Below are positions 18,392-29,175 of a stretch of DNA of 64,000 nt, piece after piece; position 1 is the first letter of the stretch; the number at the start of each line of letters is the position of its first letter. The notes under the pieces are model-generated. The model was not told the DNA's origin and searched no databases. It saw nothing but the letters and a program-made list of their open reading frames with translations. The position numbers were made by a program, and so were the translations under genes. The DNA is from Candidatus Endonucleibacter sp. (ex Gigantidas childressi) (lineage in GTDB: Bacteria; Pseudomonadota; Gammaproteobacteria; Pseudomonadales; Endozoicomonadaceae), in NCBI GenBank assembly GCA_030674875.1, contig JASXSU010000003.1:1218076-1282075 (forward strand), given 5' to 3'.

Positions 18392-21300
18392 TTATGACTC
18401 TTCACTAAAACCACTAGCTGAGAAGTCAAACCCCTTAAAACTGATTTTATACAGCAGAGAATAAATCACAGGCAATATAATCAACGTCAATACTGTAGCA
18501 AACCCAAGGCCAAATATAATGGTTACAGCCATTGACTGAAAGAATGCATTAAAAATTAATGGAATCATACCCAGCATTGTTGTCAACGCAGCCATACAAA
18601 CTGGCCGCACTCTACTAACAGAGGCATGAAAAATAGCCCCCTGCCCCCCTCTGCCCTCGCTAAACTCAAGGTTGATTTGCTCCACCAATACAATACCATT
18701 TTTTATCACCATACCAGACAGACTTAACAGCCCTAATAAAGCCATAAAACTGAAAGGTGCATTCAACAACAGCAACCCCGTAACAACTCCAATCAGCGCC
18801 AACGGTACCGTAAGCCAAATTGCCAGCGGCTTCCTGATACTATTAAACAATAGGATTGTTATCAAAAACATAAATAAGTACCCTATAGGAATAGAAGCAA
18901 AAACAGCCTTCTTAGCATCAGTCGACGTTTCATAGGAGCCCCCCCATTCAAACCTATAGCCTTCAGGAAGCGGAATAGCCTCCATTTTGTCTTTTATCAG
19001 ATGAAAGACTTTATCTGTTGTTTTTCCACTACGTAAATCAGGATCTGCCATGACAGATAACATTCGCTTGCGTTCGCGTCGGATGATCAAAGGATCCTCC
19101 CACTCTGTAACAAATTGTGATACAGCCTGAGTGATCGGTACAAAGCTTTTCCTATCCGTGCTCCAAACCTGTAAATCAGCAAGGCTATCCGCATGAAACC
19201 GCTCAGACTCTGGAGCTCGAATTATTATCGGCAATAACTGACTACCTTCACGGTATACACCCACCTGCTTGCCACTAAAATTCATTAGCAAAGCCTCATC
19301 CAGAGACTTCTTCGATATTCCACTACGACGAGCGCTAGCCTCATCCATCTGAGGGCGAACGATACTGTTTCTGTTTCTCCACCCATGACGAATATTGTCT
19401 GCCAATGGTTCATTTCGCAACACACTCATCGCCTTAGCCGCAAGGGATCTGAGCACTACAGGATCTTCACCATAAAATCTAGCTTCAATTTCAGCAGCAG
19501 GCGAAGGACCGTTTTGCAAATACTTGACTCGATATTCCACGTCAGTAAAATCGTTATCAAGAATTAATTCCACCTCCGGAATTAACTTTACAATTTCCTC
19601 CAAACCCTGCGCTTCAATAATCAATTGACCATAGCTCTGGTATTGTTTCTCTGGCATATAAGGTAAAACAAACCGTTGAGCCCCCATTCCTCCGACGGTA
19701 GTTACAGCAGAAATACCTTTAAGCTCTCGAACCTGTCGTTCAAACCGCAACAACTCTGCTTCTGTTGCACGAATATCAGTACCTTCAGGCATCCAGAAAT
19801 CAACAAAGAAAATGGGCGTGTTAGATGGTGGGAAAAACACATTTTTCACATAACCAAATCCGGCTATAGCCATAAACAAAGCTAAAACTATGAGACCGAT
19901 GGCAGCTAAACGGCATCTTAACGCCACAGACAGCAATTGTTTGTAAAGTGTAAATAGCGCTCCCTGATAAGGATTAAAATCTTTTGAAACTTGCGAACCA
20001 TCTCTCTCTAGATCAGTAAAAAGAAGGTGACAGAAAAACGGGGTCAACGTAATAGCCGTGACCCAGCTTAACATCAACGAAATCAGTAACACCTGAAACA
20101 AAGAAACACAAAATTCTCCAGTGGATTCGTCAGACAAGCCAATAGGTGCAAAAGCCATAACAGCAATAACCGTAGCGCCAAGCAAAGGCCACTGAGTTTG
20201 TTTTACCACCTGTTTAGCGGCTTCTATTCTGCTAAACCCCCGCTGAAGCCCAATCTGAATCCCCTCCGTAACAACAATAGCATTATCAACCAACATACCA
20301 AGAGCTATAATCAAAGCGCCTAAAGATATTATCTGAAGCTCAATACCCAGAACTTTCATCACAATAAAAGTTCCCAATATTGTCAACAAAAGAACCGCGC
20401 CCATTAATAGCCCTGAACGAACCCCCATAGCAAGTAACAACACAGAAATGACAATAGCAATAGATTCCAGGAGATTGATCAAAAACCCACTCACAGACTC
20501 AGAAACAACCTTCGGCTGGTCATATACAGTATCAAGATCCATACCAATTGGACGCTGATGCTCAAGCTCCTCTATTTTTTTTAGAATGGCATTGCCTGTA
20601 CGAACAACGTTCACCCCAGAGTCAAATGAAATACCAAAAGACAATGCAGGTTTACCATTAAAGTGATATAGAATATCTGGTGTTTCCTCATAAGTTTTGC
20701 TAATTGATGCAATGTCTCCAAGCTTCACTAACTGGCTGCTGCTGGGAGTACTAAAAACTAATTGTTCCAACTCGCTTACATTAGCAAACTCGCCGGTTGG
20801 ATGAATACGTATTGATCGACCATCAACAAGCATGCGGCCAGCATTAGATACCACATTTTGATTTTGTATTAAAGTAACTAGCCAGGCTATATCAACGCCC
20901 AAGGCGGCTATTTTCTCTCTGGATATTTCCAGTACTATCTGCTGATGACGCTGCCCGGAAACCGATATTTTCTTAACTCCAGAGATAAGAATCAGCTCCC
21001 GTTTTAGAAAGTCCGTATAATCTTCAATATCTCTATAGCTATAACCTTCGCCAGTAATACTGAGTAACATGCCATAAACGTCACCGTAATCATCTTTAAC
21101 TACTGACGGATAAACCCCCTGTGGCAATTCTTTCTGGGCGTCATTGATCTTTCTTCTTAACTCATCCCAAATTTGTGGCAGCTTTTCCTTATCGTAGCGA
21201 TCTTTCATATGAACAATGATCTGTGAGCTTCCGCCGCTACTGATAGACTGTATATGTTTAACATATGCCAATTCTTGAATAGCTTCTTCAAGGCGCAAAG

Positions 21301-21490
21301 TCACCTCTTCCTCAACCTGCTGTGGCGATGCACCAGGATATTTTGTGATGATCATGGCTTGTTTCAAGGTAAACGCAGGGAATTCTAGCTGCCCCAAGCC
21401 GAGAAACGATATTACCCCACCCCCTACAAGAAACACGACAAACAGCCAACTAATTACTCGATTCTTTATAGAATATTCTGCAGCATTCAT
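18392..21490 (-). CDS. RND-family efflux pump, inner-membrane permease
   Basis: The 1032-residue protein is of AcrB/HAE1 type. It has membrane helix 1 at the N-terminus, two large periplasmic loops and a helix bundle at about 335-540. The bundle carries GMLVDNAIVVTEG, in which one of the two AcrB proton-relay aspartates is Asn, as in other divergent HAE1 pumps. A second bundle lies at about 855-1015. TKYPGASPQQVEEEVT near the N-terminus is the usual first porter-domain motif. It follows the adaptor gene by 3 bp on the same strand, forming a two-gene operon without an outer-membrane channel gene, so it presumably uses a TolC-like protein encoded elsewhere. Substrates are unknown. Confidence 0.9.
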   Translation of the reverse strand: MNAAEYSIKNRVISWLFVVFLVGGGVISFLGLGQLEFPAFTLKQAMIITKYPGASPQQVEEEVTLRLEEAIQELAYVKHIQSISSGGSSQIIVHMKDRYDKEKLPQIWDELRRKINDAQKELPQGVYPSVVKDDYGDVYGMLLSITGEGYSYRDIEDYTDFLKRELILISGVKKISVSGQRHQQIVLEISREKIAALGVDIAWLVTLIQNQNVVSNAGRMLVDGRSIRIHPTGEFANVSELEQLVFSTPSSSQLVKLGDIASISKTYEETPDILYHFNGKPALSFGISFDSGVNVVRTGNAILKKIEELEHQRPIGMDLDTVYDQPKVVSESVSGFLINLLESIAIVISVLLLAMGVRSGLLMGAVLLLTILGTFIVMKVLGIELQIISLGALIIALGMLVDNAIVVTEGIQIGLQRGFSRIEAAKQVVKQTQWPLLGATVIAVMAFAPIGLSDESTGEFCVSLFQVLLISLMLSWVTAITLTPFFCHLLFTDLERDGSQVSKDFNPYQGALFTLYKQLLSVALRCRLAAIGLIVLALFMAIAGFGYVKNVFFPPSNTPIFFVDFWMPEGTDIRATEAELLRFERQVRELKGISAVTTVGGMGAQRFVLPYMPEKQYQSYGQLIIEAQGLEEIVKLIPEVELILDNDFTDVEYRVKYLQNGPSPAAEIEARFYGEDPVVLRSLAAKAMSVLRNEPLADNIRHGWRNRNSIVRPQMDEASARRSGISKKSLDEALLMNFSGKQVGVYREGSQLLPIIIRAPESERFHADSLADLQVWSTDRKSFVPITQAVSQFVTEWEDPLIIRRERKRMLSVMADPDLRSGKTTDKVFHLIKDKMEAIPLPEGYRFEWGGSYETSTDAKKAVFASIPIGYLFMFLITILLFNSIRKPLAIWLTVPLALIGVVTGLLLLNAPFSFMALLGLLSLSGMVIKNGIVLVEQINLEFSEGRGGQGAIFHASVSRVRPVCMAALTTMLGMIPLIFNAFFQSMAVTIIFGLGFATVLTLIILPVIYSLLYKISFKGFDFSASGFSEES

Positions 21491-21493
21491 ATG

Positions 21494-22597
21494 TTATAAC
21501 CCTCGCTCTTTGCGCAATGGCTTAACTTTCATACCCTCAGTTAACCGACTAATACCTGCTGAAACTATCTTATCACCCAGGTTCAAACCAGAAACAATTT
21601 GAACCCCAGACTCAGTAATCCTACCAATCAAGACCTCAACAGGCTTAACGCTAGAAGCTTGTTCATCAAAGCGCCAAACTACTGTTTTATTAGTAGAATC
21701 ATCACTCGCAATGGCAGATAAAGGCACAAGCATATAATTACCTCGTTGCGACTCTTTAATTACTTTGCTTAAATCTATAATCACAGTTGCACTCATTCCT
21801 GGCAAAACGTTTAAGTCTTCTGGCACGGGCAAAGAAAATACAACTTCATAGCTCTGTGTTCCTGCTGTAACTTGGGTAGAGTGACCTTTATAAGTTAGTG
21901 GATAACTCTTCTCGGAAGCACTGGGAAAAACTACAGTCGGCTTATAACCTTGATCAATAGAACTTTTATTCACATGAGCTAAAATACTTCCTGGCATTTG
22001 AATGGCGACATCAATCATGTCACTGCCTTGTAGCACCAGCACAACCTGCTGAGCCTGTACCTGTTGATAATTACTTACTGCCGTTTTAGCAATTCGACCA
22101 TTAAACGGAGCCTTTAAAGTACTGTATTCCAGATTGTTCTTTGCTATCTCCAACACAGCTTTCGCTGATTCCAATTTAGCCTTAGACAAATCATAACCTG
22201 CCTGAGAAATCACGCTTTTCTTAAGTAATGATTGCGCCCTGTCAAACTCATTTTTTGATAATTTATAATTAGCCTCTCGATCTCTTAGCTCATTACGAGC
22301 ATCCCTATCATCAAGATGCGCTAATATCTGCCCCTTCAGAACATCATCTCCTTCGTTGGCTGTAAAGTTATTGAGAAGACCTGGAATACGAAACGCAAGC
22401 TCAGCTTCTTCGCTTGCGCTGACTTTACTGGGAAAATGTCTCAACAATCCTTTTCCAAAACCTTGAACCAGAAATAATTTTACAGGCTTAACAGCTGGGC
22501 TAGTTACCTCTGCAGAATGCTTATCACAACCTGCAGTCAGCAGCGCAGCTACACTAATCATGTTTAGCCAATGTTTTCTAGACAGAATAAACACCAT
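21494..22597 (-). CDS. RND efflux pump, periplasmic adaptor lipoprotein
   Basis: This membrane-fusion protein has 367 residues from the ATG at 22597. The N-terminus has a lipoprotein signal (AALLTAGC, acylated Cys). A barrel-sandwich hybrid domain follows (AELAFRIPGLLNNF, GDDVLKGQILAHLDDRDA), then a helical hairpin at about 100-165 and the lipoyl second half (STLKAPFNGRIAKT). A beta-barrel and membrane-proximal domain complete it. It links the permease to an outer-membrane channel. GGAG lies 8 bases before the ATG at 22597, while the ORF-extending ATG at 22609 overlaps that GGAG, so the downstream start is preferred. It is the first gene of the two-gene operon. Confidence 0.88.
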   Translation of the reverse strand: MVFILSRKHWLNMISVAALLTAGCDKHSAEVTSPAVKPVKLFLVQGFGKGLLRHFPSKVSASEEAELAFRIPGLLNNFTANEGDDVLKGQILAHLDDRDARNELRDREANYKLSKNEFDRAQSLLKKSVISQAGYDLSKAKLESAKAVLEIAKNNLEYSTLKAPFNGRIAKTAVSNYQQVQAQQVVLVLQGSDMIDVAIQMPGSILAHVNKSSIDQGYKPTVVFPSASEKSYPLTYKGHSTQVTAGTQSYEVVFSLPVPEDLNVLPGMSATVIIDLSKVIKESQRGNYMLVPLSAIASDDSTNKTVVWRFDEQASSVKPVEVLIGRITESGVQIVSGLNLGDKIVSAGISRLTEGMKVKPLRKERGL

Positions 22598-22885
22598 AGC
22601 GATCTCCATATATTTACAAAGACCTTAACATGAATAACCGCTGTAACGGTATAGTTCGTCAAGTGGCCTTTACAAAATGCATCGGATTTATCATTCAAAT
22701 CCGACTCTAGTGTTACATTGCCCGCCAATTAACCTATGGCCATAATTTATACGAGCTTAACCTGCAGCTGTAGCTGTAGCCAATAGTATTAAAGGTCCGA
22801 GTAAGCGACAAACGAACACAAACCCTCCGTCAGCCTTAAGCAGTATGTGACTGGGCTGATCGAGAGCAGTCAAAGATAATGGATA

Positions 22886-23660
22886 TATACCCAAGTGAAT
22901 TCAAGATGCAGAGTTGAGTCTCTGAAAATTGTCGTTAATTCTACTGACTAACGAAGCCCCAATTTTAGGCAACGTATCATAAAGGAAGTGATTTATTTTC
23001 TGTCGAAACTCCGCCGGTTTCGCGAAATATTCATTATTTCGCGCGTGCTCATTCATTACTTTCCACAGTCGCTCAATTGGATTCAAATTTGGACTATACC
23101 CAAAGCATTTCACCCTTTGGTAGCGAGGCTTTAAGCTCTTCATAGTGCTTGACAAACTCAGCCTGTTTATCCGCATCTGTCTTATAGGGAACACCCTTGG
23201 GTTGTTTATAGGTGAACCCTTTCTGGTGTAGCCACCGATTCATACCTGACACACTATATTGAATTTTTCAGCGCTCAGCAATATAAGCGACAATTTGATG
23301 GGTATGAGCGTAGGTTTTCTCAGATACATGCTCAATCAATTGTTGAGTTTGTTCATCATCTAGATGGCTCTCACTGCCACCATTTTCAGGTTTAAGTTTT
23401 TCTTTTTTTTATGTGATCTTTGATGTGATGACTGATCGTGAATCCACTTTTTCTCAAAGCCTGAGCAATAAAAGCTATTGACCACCCTTCAGACCACAAT
23501 AGTATCGCTTTAATACGGTTATACTCTAGTACATCTCGCAATATTTTATGGCGAGATTCCAAGTCGATTTTTTGCTGTTGGGTCAGAGTGAATTTTGACC
23601 TTAATGTAGTCTGAAGAACAATCACTAAAAAATCAAGCATCTTCAATACACTTGGGTATA
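22886..23660 (-). mobile_element. IS630-family element with internal deletion
   Basis: Ends are TATACCCAAGTGAATTCAAG and, inverted, TATACCCAAGTGTATTGAAG, with TA at the borders as expected for IS630 (TA target). On the minus strand the N-terminal part (about 23395-23640) reads RHKILRDVLEYNRIKAILLW and IAFIAQALRKSGFTISHHI, a helix-turn-helix. The C-terminal part (22910-23190) reads FGYSPNLNPIERLWKVMNEH, with the last catalytic acidic residue. The middle, with the first two catalytic aspartates, is missing or scrambled. Its end sequence resembles the family A repeats. The 276 bp between it and the adaptor gene hold no gene. Confidence 0.85.
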
Positions 23661-23823
23661 TACCAGTAATGATTGAAGATGTGGGTAGAAAGGCTGCATA
23701 CGGATAAATATCAACTCTCCACCCCAAAAAATACAGTGCTTTTGAGACCAACCTTAGAAAAATATTTTGTTCTGGTTGAAAAATCTTTGAATGCCCTTAC
23801 TTATACATTCAAAGGTAATTGTC

Positions 23824-23849
23824 GATGTGGGTAGATAATGCCCCACATC
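23824..23849. promoter_or_regulatory. Inverted repeat upstream of htpG
   Basis: GATGTGGG (23824-23831) and CCCACATC (23842-23849) form a perfect 8-bp inverted repeat, 136 bp before htpG. The right arm with its preceding C reads CCCCACAT, similar to the sigma-32 -10 element CCCCATNT. I see no convincing CTTGAA at the right distance. The word GATGTGGGTAGA also occurs at 23680. It could be an operator or heat-shock promoter part. Confidence 0.3.
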
Positions 23850-23984
23850 ATTGATTACAAAAGGTACAAACATAGGCACTCTTACGTTGTAAGAAATTTA
23901 AGGGTACGGTTTATAGTGAGCGACAAACCCTTTAAACTTTGAACATAAACATATGTATCCTAACGAAATAAGGCTAGAGGTTCA

Positions 23985-25889
23985 ATGACTATCAAAACGA
24001 ATAAAGAAACTTTAGGTTTTCAGACTGAGGTCAAGCAGCTGTTGCACCTCATGATTCACTCTCTATATTCCAATAGTGAAATTTTCCTACGCGAACTCAT
24101 CTCCAACGCATCTGACGCCAGTGATAAATTGCGTTTTGAGTCTCTGCACAACAGCAGTATATTAGAACCAGACTCCACTCAAGAAATCCGCATAACTTTT
24201 GATAAAGAAGCAAAAACCGTGACCATCAGTGATAACGGTATTGGCATGAGTCGTGAAGAAGCTATAGCCCACCTAGGCACTATCGCTAAATCTGGCACTG
24301 CTGACTTCCTACAAAACATGACCGGTGATCAGAAGAAAGATTCACAACTAATTGGCCAATTCGGTGTAGGTTTTTATTCTGCGTTTATCGTAGCAGACAA
24401 AGTCAGGGTAGAAACCCATAAAGCAGGTGATGAGCAGGCTATTTGCTGGGAGTCTGACGGCTCAGGTGAATTTACTATCGAAAATATTGATAAGGCCGAG
24501 CGAGGCACAACTATTACGCTCCATTTGAAAAACGATGCTCTTGAGTTTGCTGATGGTTGGCGACTAAGAAATATTATCCGCAAATATTCAGATCACATCC
24601 CACTCCCTATTCTAATGGTTAAAGAGCCTATGGATCAGGAAGAAGACAAGACAAAAGACACGTCTCCACAATGGGAAACAGTCAATAGCGCCAAAGCCTT
24701 ATGGTCAAAATCTAAGACCGATATTTCCGACGATGAGTACAAAGAATTCTATAAACACACCAGCCATGATTTTGCAGAACCAGTCAAATGGACCCATAAC
24801 AAGGTTGAAGGTAAGCTGGAATATACCAGTCTCCTATACGTGCCATCAAAGGCCCCTTTTGACCTCTACAATCGTGAAATGCAGAAAGGCCTGAAGCTCT
24901 ACGTGCAACGCGTTTACATAATGGATCAGGCAGAAGAGTTTCTGCCTATGTATCTCCGCTTTATCAAAGGCGTAGTTGACTCCAATGACTTGCCCCTAAA
25001 TATTTCCCGAGAAATCCTCCAAAAAGACCCGAAAGTAGACAGCATGAAGGCCGCCCTGACCAAGCGGACACTTGATATGCTTGAAACAATAGCAAAAAAA
25101 GAACCTGAAACCTACGCATCTTTTTGGAAAGAATTTGGTCAGGTATTAAAAGAAGGTCCCGCCGAAGATTACACAAATCGTGAAAAAATCGCAAAATTAC
25201 TTCGCTTTGCAACGACCAATAGTCAAGGCTCTGATCAAACTCAGTCTCTTACTGAATACCTAGAGCGCATGAAAGATGGTCAGGAAAAGATCTACTACAT
25301 TTGTGCAGAAACACACAACGCAGCAGCCAACAGCCCTCATCTCGAAGTATTTCGTAAAAAAGAAGTTGAGGTTCTGCTACTGTCCGACCGTGTTGACGAA
25401 TGGTTACTTTCACACCTAACAGAGTTCGACAGCAAGCATTTTGTTGATATAGGCCGTGGAGACTTGGATCTTGGCAAGCTAGAGGATGAGTCTGATAAAA
25501 AAGCTCACGAAGAAATTGCCAAAGAGAAAGAAGACCTTATCAAGCGAATTAAAGAAATCTTGAAGGGTGATGTAGAAGAAGTCAGAGTCACTAACCGTCT
25601 AACTGATTCTCCCGCCTGTCTCGTTGTTGGTCAAAATAACATGGGAGCCCAAATGCTTCAAATTATGAAAGCTGCGGGTCAATCTACACCTAGCTCAAAA
25701 CCTATTTTTGAAATAAACACCAGTCACCCTCTAATACTTAAACTAGATCAGGAGCAGGATGAAGATCGCTTTGCCGACTTGATCAAAATCGTATTTGACC
25801 AAGCAAATCTAGCTGCAGGCGGTACATTAGATAATCCAGCCAGCTATGTCCACAGACTGAATAAGCTCTTGGTGGAAATGACTGGTTAA
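23985..25889 (+). CDS. htpG: Chaperone HtpG (bacterial Hsp90)
   Basis: The 634-residue full-length Hsp90 has the N-terminal GHKL ATPase with [17 protein letters not shown], the D in ISDNGIGMS and the lid/[11 protein letters not shown] segment. A middle domain contains YVQRVYIMD and the catalytic-loop stretch [15 protein letters not shown]. The C-terminal dimerisation domain ends LNKLLVEM. It refolds and stabilises client proteins with DnaK. AGAGG precedes the ATG. The last third (from codon about 482) is the source of two later fragments at 30.1 and 40.2 kb. This copy is intact and is the only one with the ATPase domain. Confidence 0.96.
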   Translation: MTIKTNKETLGFQTEVKQLLHLMIHSLYSNSEIFLRELISNASDASDKLRFESLHNSSILEPDSTQEIRITFDKEAKTVTISDNGIGMSREEAIAHLGTIAKSGTADFLQNMTGDQKKDSQLIGQFGVGFYSAFIVADKVRVETHKAGDEQAICWESDGSGEFTIENIDKAERGTTITLHLKNDALEFADGWRLRNIIRKYSDHIPLPILMVKEPMDQEEDKTKDTSPQWETVNSAKALWSKSKTDISDDEYKEFYKHTSHDFAEPVKWTHNKVEGKLEYTSLLYVPSKAPFDLYNREMQKGLKLYVQRVYIMDQAEEFLPMYLRFIKGVVDSNDLPLNISREILQKDPKVDSMKAALTKRTLDMLETIAKKEPETYASFWKEFGQVLKEGPAEDYTNREKIAKLLRFATTNSQGSDQTQSLTEYLERMKDGQEKIYYICAETHNAAANSPHLEVFRKKEVEVLLLSDRVDEWLLSHLTEFDSKHFVDIGRGDLDLGKLEDESDKKAHEEIAKEKEDLIKRIKEILKGDVEEVRVTNRLTDSPACLVVGQNNMGAQMLQIMKAAGQSTPSSKPIFEINTSHPLILKLDQEQDEDRFADLIKIVFDQANLAAGGTLDNPASYVHRLNKLLVEMTG

Positions 25890-25946
25890 AGCTAATGCAA
25901 AGATACATGCTTGATTCACTACCATAGTGCTTCAAGCCGATGAATA

Positions 25947-26013
25947 TATACTCCTTGCACCCTTGAAAGTTGGCGTTTGTCGCCTGCCAGCACCTTCAAG
26001 GGTAACGGGTATA
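25947..26013. repeat. MITE-like repeat, family B, short form
   Basis: It runs from TATACTCC to GGGTATA with CACCCTTGAAAG and CACCTTCAAGGGTAAC at the two sides. The arms are inverted and the middle present in longer family B copies is missing. Its position 60 bp after htpG could let the stem end transcription. It is carried along in duplicates at 30609 and 40687. Confidence 0.6.
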
Positions 26014-26556
26014 ACTAGATAATCGTCTATTTTGACACCCTATTCCAGGGTTACAAACACAGGCTATTATCCAGTGATACTTACAGGCCCCTGCACAACT
26101 AGTAACCGTTACAATAATTGCTTGAATTAAGCTATTAAACGCTATGTAAGAGACAAAAAACATGAAGCACTTCACTTTCAAAGCGTAGAAGTATGGGCAG
26201 ACACCAAACCCGCATCAAACAACTAGCATCACCTATTACCCTCGGGTTAAGTTGACGACATTAAAATATGAATAAAATCATATTGTTAGCCGTAACTCTT
26301 AAGGTTGATGCGCACCAAATCCGTCTTTATTGCACAGCTCATACCACCCTTACTGCATTCTGTATAGCGTATCTGAATATCTTTGCTCGTTTACTGACTA
26401 CTCATCCTTCAACAGTAACGAGCATACCTTAAGAGGGGGCATCCTTTGTTTTTTTGTAAGCACCCCCTTTATATGATCCACAATTATTTTGTTAAACCTC
26501 CCTAGCTACCTTTTTTATAATCTTACCACTAGCTAGCCACTTCTAAACTAGCTTAT
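26014..26556. other. Gene-free stretch between htpG and the lysine-rich-tail gene
   Basis: No gene is evident. Around 26430-26475 a GGGGGC...CACCCCC stem surrounds a T-run. It lies about 85-130 bp beyond the end of the minus-strand gene and may be its terminator. The same stretch is present in the second duplicate. Confidence 0.35.
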
Positions 26557-28516
26557 TTATTTCTTTTTTAATCTATTTTTACGTTTTGGTAATGGATTTT
26601 CTACCTTTTTCGGCAGAACTTCATCTACACTAATCTGTTTATAACCACGTGATAGTGTTCCCTTATTTACCTCATCATCTACTAGGCTCAGTTCGTGCAT
26701 CTGTTCATACATATCTACTAACTCGCTAGTATTGTTTGGCGCAATTATTGGATTTGCAGCATTATCTATGGATTTTTTATCTTTAGCTTGATCTTTCGCT
26801 TTTTTAGCTTTTTTATCTTTTTTAGCTTCAGCTTTAACTTTAGCTTTATCGTTAGCTTCTTTAGCTTTTTTAGCTTTTTTATCTTTTTTAGCTTCAGCTT
26901 TTTTAGCTTCAGGTTTGGTTTCAGGTTTAACTTCAGGTTTAGCTTCAGGTTTAGCTTCAGGTTTAGCTCGGTTCTAGGTTTAGCTTCAGGTTTAGCTTCA
27001 GGTTTAGCTTCAGGTTTAGCTTCAGGTTTAGCTTCAGGTTTAGCTTCAGGTTTAGCTTTAGCTTTATCTTCTTTGGCTAAGGCTTTAGCTCTTTTAACTT
27101 TTTTAGCTTCAGCTTCAGCTAAATCTTTATCTTCTTTAGCTTTAGCTTGCTTGTGATTTGATTTTTTTTTCGGCGAATACGGTAATGAGCTACTACTTTT
27201 TCTCTCTTGCTTTTCCTCAGGCTCCCACCTACCTACTGTTTCTTGTATTTTGGTGTTACGGGAATAAACTTTAGGTATAGCACCGCGCTCACATAAGTCA
27301 TCTTCAACGCTTGGATACTCTATGGCTAATACTTTTCGACTTACTGCAGAAAAATTTTCTACACCAGCTCTTCCTCTTCTTGTAGATCCAGATAGTAGAC
27401 CTTGTAATAATGAGGACCCACCTTTATTATTATCTCCGACAATTGCTCCATCAACTGCAAGACGTCCACGCCCTCCTGTAATACTATCTATCTGTATCTT
27501 ACACTTTACTGTTACCATATTACCATCTTCATCTAAAAATGTTCCCGTAATCCTCTGCGCATCTCTGTTTCATCTGTTTCATCTGTTTCATTTGTTTCAT
27601 TTGTTTCATCTTCTGTGTCATCACTAGCCACAGAATAACGTAACAAACACAAAGGGATAATTATAAGAAAAGGCATTCCTCCTGCGATAAGAATGATAGG
27701 AGGAAGTGTTGATTCTTTAGTAAAATCATTAATCAACGTATGAATATCGTTATAACCATCTATATAACCATCTATATCAATTAACCCTGAGTCTATAATT
27801 TCATCTTTCGTTAACGATATTTTTGACCTCTTTATGCTAGCATTAAAAAAGCAGCTATAATCCTTTCCCCCCTCCTCAATGAACTGCTCCGATACAAACT
27901 TTGAGGATAGTGCCTGATAGCCATTATCCTTATCACATGCACATAACTGACGGGCTCTACTACTATTATACGGAGCCTGGTCTCTTCTATTTATCTGCCC
28001 TTCAGATACACACGATTTTTCAGTAATCACGCAGCCCATCTTCTCATTGCTCTTGTAACTAATTAGTGTTGGTGTTATACACGGTGGACTACACTCTAGA
28101 TAATCTGTATACATCATACGAGCCCTAAATATCGCTTTATAACCTGCATAAACCCACGCAAATTTCTTGCATGTTTCCACAAACACTTCATCACTATTCA
28201 TCGAGTTTAAGCAGTGATATCTGCTAGGGTGAACACAAACTACTTGCGCTCTAAGCCTAAATTCTGCCTCTTCTGGACAGCGCTCAACTCGGTAGCCCCG
28301 TAATTTATCAGTCGGTCTAAAAGGAAATGTTATGTCGTGCCAATTGTTGTATGGAAAACTTCTGTAAGGCGCAGAGAGGTCAGCAGCAGCCGTACTAGTA
28401 AGCAAAAAAGCTTTTAAAGCTATTTCTAGTAGATTTATAGCATGAATTTGATTGCTAATAATTCCTGTTAGCACAAAGCAAATACACTTAATATACTTCT
28501 TCGTTTTATTCTTCAT
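26557..28516 (-). pseudogene. Exported single-pass membrane protein with lysine-rich repeat tail, copy 1, frameshifted
   Basis: Reading starts at 28516 (GAGG at the right distance before ATG) with a Sec signal peptide of about 27 residues. A cysteine-rich ectodomain (to about 265) contains CSPPC and LCACDKDNGYQ. One membrane segment (about 268-291, IILIAGG...LIIIPLCLL) leads to an acidic ETNETDETD run. Here copy 1 has two extra bases relative to copy 2 and stops at 27533. The next frame (27518-26766) carries on the homologous cytosolic part, then SSSSLPYSPKKK and KPEA repeats, until a second frameshift near 26975. The third frame restores the tail (AEAKKDKKAKKAK, NTSELVDMYEQMHELSLVDD, GYKQISVDEVLPKK) to a TAA at 26557. 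The original product was about 650 residues. The family is not recognised. Confidence 0.7.
26906..27056. repeat. 12-bp coding minisatellite (KPEA)
   Basis: Roughly a dozen units of GCTTCAGGTTTA (plus strand) encode KPEA on the minus strand. They are interrupted once near 26968 by an irregular unit that shifts the frame. Because the unit is a multiple of three, slippage changes tail length but not frame. Confidence 0.85.
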
Positions 28517-28667
28517 TATTACCTCATGATATTATATTGTTAAAAACAAGCACTCACAATTGTGTTCTGGTCAAGAAAGCAGAATACATGAATTTGCCAA
28601 ACTTTAGCACTGAACCGTAGATAAGTCATACTGTACCAGTTCTCATTGAAACGGTATTTTACGTAAT

Positions 28668-29175
28668 GCTGGATTCAAGCAATAAGTGCAATCGGCTGTC
28701 CTGTGTAAACTTCGAGTGGTGTCCGCCCTCCTAAAACCTTCCTAGGCATGGTATTGATCAACATTTCCATTGTCCTCAGATCATCTTCTGTTAGATGACT
28801 CAACGCCATTTTTTTAGGCCAGGTTCTCCGAATGATGCCATTGGTATTTTCGTTAGTTCCCCGCTGATAACTAGCATAAGGCTTGGCAAAGTAGATATCT
28901 GCATTCATTGCTTTTGCTACTTTCTCATGGGCTGCAAACTCACCACCATTATCTAGAGTGACTGTGCAGACCGATGACACCCGCTTCAGAAGCTTGATCA
29001 TACTTTCAGCAACAACTTCGGCGTGTTTTGTATCAACTTTTCCTATTAAAGTTAACCGACTCTTGCGGTCTACAAGGGTGACCAGATGGGCGCCCTGTCC
29101 ATAAATAGTATCACCCTCCCAATCGCCTAGACGAGACCGCAGATCAACAACTGCGGGCCGATCGGAAATTAGCCC
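28668..29175 (-). mobile_element. IS30-C 3' fragment, copy 1
   Basis: It begins at the terminal repeat GCTGGATTCAAGCAATAAG and encodes the DDE half of the transposase: LISDRPAVVDLRSRLGDWEG, LVTLVDRKSRL, CTVTLDNGGEF, YQRGTNENTNGIIRR and the C-terminus TGQPIALIA. The N-terminal half and other terminal repeat are missing. It belongs to the same element type as the longer copy at 50.1 kb. Confidence 0.85.

Noticed and set aside
26906-27056. Phase variation by slippage of the 12-bp and 9-bp tracts
   Set aside because: Both unit sizes are multiples of three, so unit gain or loss cannot switch the frame. The frameshifts come from irregular indels.
26788-27156. 122-residue plus-strand frame rich in Phe and Ser/Gly-Leu-Ala repeats
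   Set aside because: It is the antisense reading of the KPEA/KKA minisatellite.
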